From positions 682,001-746,000 of the forward strand of contig OY723270.1 in NCBI GenBank assembly GCA_963210315.1: DNA of 64,000 bases. The letters are read 5' to 3'. The position numbers were made by a program, and so were the translations under genes. The DNA is from Rhynchopus euleeides (taxonomy: Eukaryota > Euglenozoa > Diplonemea > Diplonemida > Diplonemidae). The notes under the pieces are model-generated. The model saw only the letters and a list, made by a program, of their open reading frames with translations, had not been told where the DNA came from and searched no databases. Below are positions 57,981-64,000 of this stretch, piece after piece (positions within the stretch are counted from its first letter, which is position 1; each line of letters starts with the position of its first letter).

Positions 57981-59090
57981 TTAGGACGCGGTGGTGGTTG
58001 CGAGGGGGGCCTTGCCAGGCTTGAAGCCGAGGGGCAGCGCGTCCTTGAAGGGGTAGTCGGGGTGGCCGGCCGTGTCCTCCCACAGCAGGAACTGCCACCC
58101 GATGTTGAGGGACGAGAAGGTCTTCAGGTCCTCCTCGTCCAGCTTGAAGTCCCACACCCCGTGGTTTGCCTCCACACGCGAGGGGGTGATGGACTTCGGC
58201 ACAGCAGACACGTTGCGCTGGATGTGCCAGCGCAGCACCGCCTGGGCAGGGGTCTTGTTGTGCTTTGCGGCGATCTTGGCGATCGTCTCGTTCTCCAGCA
58301 CCGCCTTCGGGTCGGTGTCGCGCTTGTAGCACGACGGGCGGTCCGCAGACCCGAGCGGGGAGAAGGCCTGCACAGCAACGCCGTTGTGCTGGCAGAAGTC
58401 CACGAAGTCCTTCTGCTGGAAGTAGGGGTGCACCTCGTTCTGCACAATCGTCAGCGGGTGCTTCTTGCACGCCTCGATGCACTCACGCACCTGCGCCTTG
58501 TTGAAGTTCGACACACCGATGGTGCGGATCAGCCCCTTGTCCTTCATCTCCTCCATCGCGTGCAGGGTCTCGACGTAGTGCGAGTCTGCGTCGTAGGTGT
58601 ACTTCCCCTCCTCGTCCAGGGAGAACATCCACCACCCGCCCTCAGGGCGCTCCTCGGTGTACAGACCAGGGAACGCACCGGACTTGCGGATGCCGGGCTT
58701 GGCCCCTGTGGGGTGCGAGGGGCAGGCCTGCGGCCAGTGGATCACGAAGGCGTCGATGTAGTCCATCTGCAGGTCCTCCAGCGTCTTCTTGATGTCGATC
58801 CACGCGTTCTCGGGACGGTGGTTGGCGTTCCACAGCTTGCTCTGGATGAAGAGCTCCTCACGCTTCACCTCACCTGCGTCAATCAGCTCCTTGATGGCCT
58901 GCCCAATCTCGTGCTCGTTGTTGTAGTCGTTTGCGGTGTCGATCATACGGTAGCCAGAACGGATCGCCGCCTTCACCGCCTCACCGGTCTTCCCGTGCGG
59001 GCTCTTCCACGTCCCCAGCCCAATCTTGGGGTACTTCACACCATCCTTCAGCAGGATGTACTGGTCCTCAGGGAGCTGCAGGTTCGTCAT
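57981..59090 (-). CDS. Aldo-keto reductase, copy 2, 369 aa
   Basis: Nearly identical to copy 1. The visible differences include Trp for Cys in the GGxWMF segment and Ser for Ala in FxSLNIGW. Catalytic tetrad Asp51, Tyr56, Lys85 and His118 is intact. The start ATG is at 59088-59090, preceded on the minus strand by AGAGAAGAA, as in the other copies. Identity with copy 1 continues about 90 bp into the 5' flank and then changes abruptly at GAACCTGGGC, an abrupt edge expected of gene conversion or a recent duplication breakpoint. Confidence 0.92.
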   Translation of the reverse strand: MTNLQLPEDQYILLKDGVKYPKIGLGTWKSPHGKTGEAVKAAIRSGYRMIDTANDYNNEHEIGQAIKELIDAGEVKREELFIQSKLWNANHRPENAWIDIKKTLEDLQMDYIDAFVIHWPQACPSHPTGAKPGIRKSGAFPGLYTEERPEGGWWMFSLDEEGKYTYDADSHYVETLHAMEEMKDKGLIRTIGVSNFNKAQVRECIEACKKHPLTIVQNEVHPYFQQKDFVDFCQHNGVAVQAFSPLGSADRPSCYKRDTDPKAVLENETIAKIAAKHNKTPAQAVLRWHIQRNVSAVPKSITPSRVEANHGVWDFKLDEEDLKTFSSLNIGWQFLLWEDTAGHPDYPFKDALPLGFKPGKAPLATTTAS

Positions 59091-59862
59091 TTCTTCTCTC
59101 GTGTCGTGTGTGCTACAAGGCCTGACAGGCGGGGCTGGTGTGTGGTGTGCGTGCAACACATGTGCATTGGAGAACCTGGGCCTCACCCTTGTCGCCCACA
59201 AATGGGCACACCAAGCAGCACCCTCTTCTCCAACAGGGGCACAGCGGGCTCGCGAAGCACACAACAGTCTGCCCTCGACACACCTACACGGAGAGCTGAG
59301 CCCCCCGCCCGTTGGCTCCAGGGTAGTGTCACCCAAGACGGAGTGGTGTGTGCTTGCGATGAGTTGTGGCAGGATGGTGTCATGTGCACAAGGGGTACCG
59401 CTCGGGGAGGGACCCACGTCGCATCAGCAGTGTGTAGGGTCTCTCGGGCCGAGGATGTGTCACAGCAGCGTGTCAGCAAGCAACACGTGTCTCTGTGGGA
59501 GGGGGTCGGGCTGCCTTCCGTCTCATCCTTATAGCAAGAACCCAGACTTCTGCCTGCACCAGGCGAAGATCAGTGTCAATCTGGGTGTTCTGTTTTGTGC
59601 AGACCGATGCAACCCCATGCATGGAACATGGGTTGAGGGGGGAATGATTCCCGGCGTTTCTTGCGAGGCGCGATGTATGTTTCCGTTGCCTGCATCCACC
59701 AGTGCTCCTGAGTTCAGACAGGGAGACCCCCGAAGGGCCCACGCACAGCAAGGGTGGCGGAGATACATGACAACTTCTCCAACTTCCACAGCACCCGGGA
59801 GCAAGTCGATTGAGAAGACCACAACAATGTCGCGAGCAGCTTCAGGGGCAGGGTGGGGAAAG

Positions 59863-60020
59863 GGATGACAGCAAAGAGAAGAAAGGCAAGGCACAGAGAG
59901 AGGTCAGTGCGTCACCCTTCACCCTTCACTCCTGACCCAGGGGCAGCGGGTGGTGGTGGCCACCCAAAGGGCCCTTTTATGTTCCACGTTGCAGGGCGAC
60001 GTTAGTAAGTATTTCAGTTT
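59863..60020. repeat. Box A of the AKR segmental repeat, copy 3
   Basis: Same as 54700-54868, upstream of AKR copy 2 by about 770 bp. The match extends to TCGCACGGGAACCTGTGTGT. Confidence 0.85.
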
Positions 60021-60189
60021 GGAATCATGTCACGAGTCGCACGGGAACCTGTGTGTTCCTGACAGCGGTGCACTGTCTCGGTGCCACATCGACAAACAGA
60101 AGCACACAGGGCGCCGTACGGTGAATCCCTTTGCCAGACGAGGAGGGGAAGAACGTTTTGTTTTGGAACAACACGACGAGATCAACACA

Positions 60190-60720
60190 TCAAACATCAC
60201 GAGGAAGGCATATGTATGCCGCCCGTTTGCCCCACCAACGGGATCACACGCAGAAGAGCAAACAAGGCGGCTCAAATTAAACACGAGGGGTGCGACGGCA
60301 CTCAGGACGGGGGGTGGAGCGTCGGATCCATCAGTGCAGACCACGGGTGTGACACGACGTGCCTGTGCCTCTTGCTGCCTCTGCAGCCAAGCACGGCACC
60401 ACGCCATCCCAGGAGACGGAAGGGAGACCTGCCCCAGGAGGGTGGGGTGGGTGCAGAGAGAGGGGGGCAGAGGGGCAAGGAGAAGACACACGCAGAGTGC
60501 ACTGCACCACACAGCCACACCCCACACCTCACACCCCATGCCCCAAGCCCGACACAGAGAAGCTGAGCATCAGCAGTGTGGCGGGGCAGGGGCAGGGAGG
60601 GTGTGGGGAAACAAGGCTGTCCACAGCAGTCTGCCTCGCACAGCGAGCACGAGGAGAGGGTTTGGTGTCGGACATCCCTTGGTGGTGGCGGTGCACAGTG
60701 CATGCAGGGATACATGGAGT
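60190..60720. repeat. Block B of the AKR segmental repeat, copy 3
   Basis: Starts at CATCACGAGGAAGGCATATG, directly after the empty target site of element F. It carries its own deletion near 60400 (GCCATCCCAGGAG). Confidence 0.85.
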
Positions 60721-61081
60721 GTCTCGGTGGGGGGCGAGAGAGATGTGGATGAATGTCGGCTTCGCCACACAGTTCAGTTCAGAGAGGCACGGCGGGAGGG
60801 CGCCACAGGAAGATGTCAGGATGTGAGGAAATGCAAGGAAGCACTTGGAGAGGGGCAAATGGTGGAGAATGAAGGCGTGGGCCTGCAAAAGGAGTTCCTT
60901 TACGTCCATAATCCGGATTTTCTACAGGCTCACACACATTCACCACACCCTCAAAGAGTGCCTCGTAGTGCAAGTGTCGGGGTATGGCTGTCGAGAGTGA
61001 AGGGAAAGCAATTCACTCAACACCCTTCCGCACTGTGTGCCCTTTATGTAGTGCAGGGGTGGGGGGGGGGGGTAGTGAAAT

Positions 61082-61403
61082 CACGGTGGGATCTTGTAAA
61101 TCTTGTCATGCAAGTATTTTACATGTATAATACTTGCATGACAAGTATTATACATGTAAAATACATGTAAATGCCTGAAATATACATGTAAAATACATGT
61201 ATATCAAGTAAAAATACAAGTATAATAGTTGACATGCAAGTATTATACTTGTATTTTTACTTGATATACATGTATTTTACATGTATATTTCAGGCATATA
61301 CATGTATTATACATGTATAATAGTTGACATGCAAGTATTATACATGTATAATACATGTATATACTTGTAGTTATACATGTAAAATTTACAAGATCCCACC
61401 GTG
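61082..61403. mobile_element. AT-rich foldback element, unoccupied copy, 322 bp
   Basis: Ends CACGGTGGGATCTTGTAAAT and ATTTACAAGATCCCACCGTG, flanked by AT on both sides. It is a shorter version of the element at 4405-10806, lacking much of the centre, and it preserves both sites where YR retroelement 1 and the TIR-1k element inserted in the other copy. Confidence 0.88.
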
Positions 61404-61564
61404 ATCGAATTTGAAGAAAGCACAAAAATGATCACCCTTCACTCGTTATGCAGGTTGTGTCTGAAATCCGGTGTATTTTTCGGCAGGGCCTCTATGTAGT
61501 GCAGGGGTGGTGTGGGGGGTGCAGTGGTTCAAAGAGGCGTCGTCTCGCTAGGAGAGCACCCTGA

Positions 61565-62674
61565 TTAGGACGCGGTGGTGGTTGCGAGGGGGGCCTTGCC
61601 AGGCTTGAAGCCGAGGGGCAGCGCGTCCTTGAAGGGGTAGTCGGGGTGGCCGGCCGTGTCCTCCCACAGCAGGAACTGCCACCCGATGTTGAGGGACGCG
61701 AAGGTCTTCAGGTCCTCCTCGTCCAGCTTGAAGTCCCACACCCCGTGGTTTGCCTCCACACGCGAGGGGGTGATGGACTTCGGCACAGCAGACACGTTGC
61801 GCTGGATGTGCCAGCGCAGCACCGCCTGGGCAGGGGTCTTGTTGTGCTTCGCGGCGATCTTGGCGATCGTGTCGTTCTCCAGCACCGCCTTCGGGTCGGT
61901 GTCGCGCTTGTAGCACGACGGGCGGTCCGCAGACCCGAGCGGGGAGAAGGCCTGCACAGCAACGCCGTTGTGCTGGCAGAAGTCCACGAAGTCCTTCTGC
62001 TGGAAGTAGGGGTGCACCTCGTTCTGCACAATCGTCAGCGGGTGCTTCTTGCACGCCTCGATGCACTCACGCACCTGCGCCTTGTTGAAGTTCGACACAC
62101 CGATGGTGCGGATCAGCCCCTTGTCCTTCATCTCCTCCATCGCGTGCAGGGTCTCGACGTAGTGCGAGTCCGCGTCGTAGGTGTACTTCCCCTCCTCGTC
62201 CAGGGAGAACATCCAGCACCCGCCCTCAGGGCGCTCCTCGGTGTACAGACCAGGGAACGCACCGGACTTCCGGATGCCGGGCTTGGCCCCTGTGGGGTGC
62301 GAGGGGCAGGCCTGCGGCCAGTGGATCACGAAGGCGTCGATGTAGTCCATCTGCAGGTCCTCCAGCGTCTTCTTGATGTCGATCCACGCGTTCTCGGGGC
62401 GGTGGTTGGCGTTCCACAGCTTGCTCTGGATGAAGAGCTCCTCGCGCTTCACCTCACCTGCGTCGATCAGCTCCTTGATGGCCTGCCCAATCTCGTGCTC
62501 GTTGTTGTAGTCGTTTGCGGTGTCGATCATGCGGTAGCCAGAACGGATCGCCGCCTTCACCGCCTCACCGGTCTTCCCGTGCGGGCTCTTCCACGTCCCC
62601 AGCCCAATCTTGGGGTACTTCACACCATCCTTCAGCAGGATGTACTGGTCCTCAGGGAGCTGCAGGTTTGTCAT
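61565..62674 (-). CDS. Aldo-keto reductase, copy 3, 369 aa
   Basis: Nearly identical to copies 1 and 2. One visible difference is Asp for Glu in ENxTIAKIAA. Catalytic residues are intact. Start ATG at 62672-62674. Only about 60 bp of the 5' flank matches copies 1 and 2 closely; beyond GGCGGGGTTGGTGTGTG the flank differs, while a weaker match returns near 62885. Three intact, intronless copies with diverged surroundings suggest dosage selection or ongoing conversion of the coding region. Confidence 0.92.
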   Translation of the reverse strand: MTNLQLPEDQYILLKDGVKYPKIGLGTWKSPHGKTGEAVKAAIRSGYRMIDTANDYNNEHEIGQAIKELIDAGEVKREELFIQSKLWNANHRPENAWIDIKKTLEDLQMDYIDAFVIHWPQACPSHPTGAKPGIRKSGAFPGLYTEERPEGGCWMFSLDEEGKYTYDADSHYVETLHAMEEMKDKGLIRTIGVSNFNKAQVRECIEACKKHPLTIVQNEVHPYFQQKDFVDFCQHNGVAVQAFSPLGSADRPSCYKRDTDPKAVLENDTIAKIAAKHNKTPAQAVLRWHIQRNVSAVPKSITPSRVEANHGVWDFKLDEEDLKTFASLNIGWQFLLWEDTAGHPDYPFKDALPLGFKPGKAPLATTTAS

Positions 62675-64000
62675 TTCTTCTCTCGTGTCGTGTGTGCTAC
62701 AAGGCCTGACAGGCGGGGTTGGTGTGTGTGCAACACTTATACAACCTGTGCATTCAGCATATTGGGGGCCTTCGCTGAGAAATGCAGAGAAGTGATGAAT
62801 GGTGAACCGCCTCACAACACTGGCTGCAAAGTGACACAGTTTGACACACAGTGGCACAGAGCGAAGGCCCCGTTGCCAATGCAAGCAACATGTCTATCTG
62901 GGAGGGGGGCAGCCTGCCTTCCACGCCATCTTCACAAAAAGAGCCCAGACTTGTGTGCCCGACACAGGCAAATATCAGTGTAAATCTGCATGCCATATTT
63001 CCTCGCCCACGCCAGGCACCCAACCCCTGGAAAGGGGCGCCTGTCCAGCGTCTCAGAACTCCGGTGCCTCCATCTCACAAACGAACATCACACACGCACT
63101 CACTGCCCGACCCCCTCCCTCCCGACCCACTCAGTGTTGCTTGGAACTGATTCCCGATCACAGAACTGGTGTCTCCTATGACCTGTGACCGGCAGGTGTG
63201 TTGGAACGTCTCCATCATGTCTGGGAAGTTCAGATCCCGCACGTAAGTGAACGGGAGGGAGGGGGGGGAGGGTGACGGTGTACTTTTCTGAGCCTGCAAT
63301 GCACGACAGGGATATGCCCTTCATGCGATCTTCAGCTTCTGGTGTAGTGTGAGATCCCCCCCCGACGCATTAGAGCAAGGGGGTGGAGGGGTCAGACTCG
63401 ATACATCATCAGCACAAACAAGAGAGAATGTTGATGTGGTGTGTCTGCCGGGGCCTGCTTGGAGGCCTTAGCATTGCTGCCGTGCATCAGCTACCTCTGG
63501 AAGTGAGAGCCTCACGTCGATAAAAGAAAAGATTCCGTGTAGGGTTCCATGTGGCTCAAAAACGGGGTTTCGATCCCCCCCAAAGACTGTCGGTTGTGCG
63601 CAAAACAAAAGCAACTCCGCAGCCTGATGAGGATGTTGCATCTGTTGCCCAAACCGCTGCCGACTATCCTTTTTGACACCGACACATGATCCCCTGTTGT
63701 AGAAGAGTGGGATTGTATTGTCGAGAGCGAAGGGAGAATCAATCCCCCCCCAACACCCCCTCTGCCAACGCTGGCCAAATTTTTTTGTCGAAAAAAAATG
63801 AAGAGAGGGAGTGGGAGGGGGATGGGGGTCAGGCCTGTGCCTAAATATGGCCAAAAATCGTCAAAAACGAGAGTTTACACCCAACTTTTTTCCCACTTTT
63901 TTTCCTTCGGTGCTGGTCCCTTTTTTTAGCCCAGAACATGGTATTTCAGCGCGAAAACACATTCTTTTGCTGCATTTGCACACAACCAATTCACAGCTGG
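62675..64000. other. Right flank, no supportable gene
   Basis: 62885-63000 is a diverged copy of the AKR upstream block. From 63000 to 64000 frames are short and T- or C-rich tracts are common (63240-63270, 63350-63365, 63890-63930). I see no gene. Confidence 0.4.

Overview
The window is nuclear DNA of a eukaryote, probably a free-living single-celled protist. The species cannot be fixed from the sequence. The evidence is one clear GT-AG intron (GTATGT donor) inside an AMPK-gamma-like gene, intronless single-copy-type enzyme genes, abundant DNA transposons, two classes of retrotransposon and long (GT)n and poly-G tracts. No operons, rRNA or convincing tRNA were found. Ordinary genes are few: a WD40 protein (2.4-3.6 kb, minus), a secreted serine hydrolase (29.7-30.5 kb, minus), a small RS-type protein (40.9-41.4 kb, minus), an AMPK-gamma/SNF4-type CBS protein (42.4-43.7 kb, minus) and three almost identical aldo-keto reductase genes (52.9-62.7 kb, minus).

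Most of the rest is mobile DNA, and several insertions can be proved because an unoccupied copy of the same target also lies in the window. At 4.4-10.8 kb an AT-rich foldback element holds two insertions. One is a 4.7-kb tyrosine-recombinase retroelement with the order gag - recombinase - RT/RNase H, the order known from trypanosomatid VIPER elements. The other is a 1,001-bp terminal-inverted-repeat element with a 7-bp target duplication. A related foldback copy at 61.08-61.40 kb shows both empty sites. A second, decayed recombinase retroelement with the same gene order lies at about 14.0-18.8 kb. Its upstream flank is split by a 3-kb TTAA-flanked element.

From 18.8 to 29.7 kb no gene could be supported. 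This GC-rich tract holds three dispersed copies of a 600-700 bp repeat and one 110-bp MITE. From 31.2 to 39.3 kb is a nest of DNA elements: a TTAA element, elements with TA duplications and a 3-bp-duplication MITE, inserted into or beside one another. Their order of arrival can be partly read from the junctions.

From 43.7 to 50.3 kb are head-to-tail, 5'-truncated non-LTR retrotransposon copies carrying a reverse-transcriptase zinc finger, RNase H and a Cys/His-rich tail. Each copy ends in a (CA)n tail, and the next copy starts directly at that tract, which suggests insertion into (CA)n DNA.

The right end (51.7-62.9 kb) is a segmental triplication around the aldo-keto reductase genes. One unit is interrupted by a 2.0-kb hAT-like element (8-bp duplication, empty site in the sister unit), which contains a second hAT-like element and a third inverted-repeat element. 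From 62.9 to 64.0 kb nothing could be supported.
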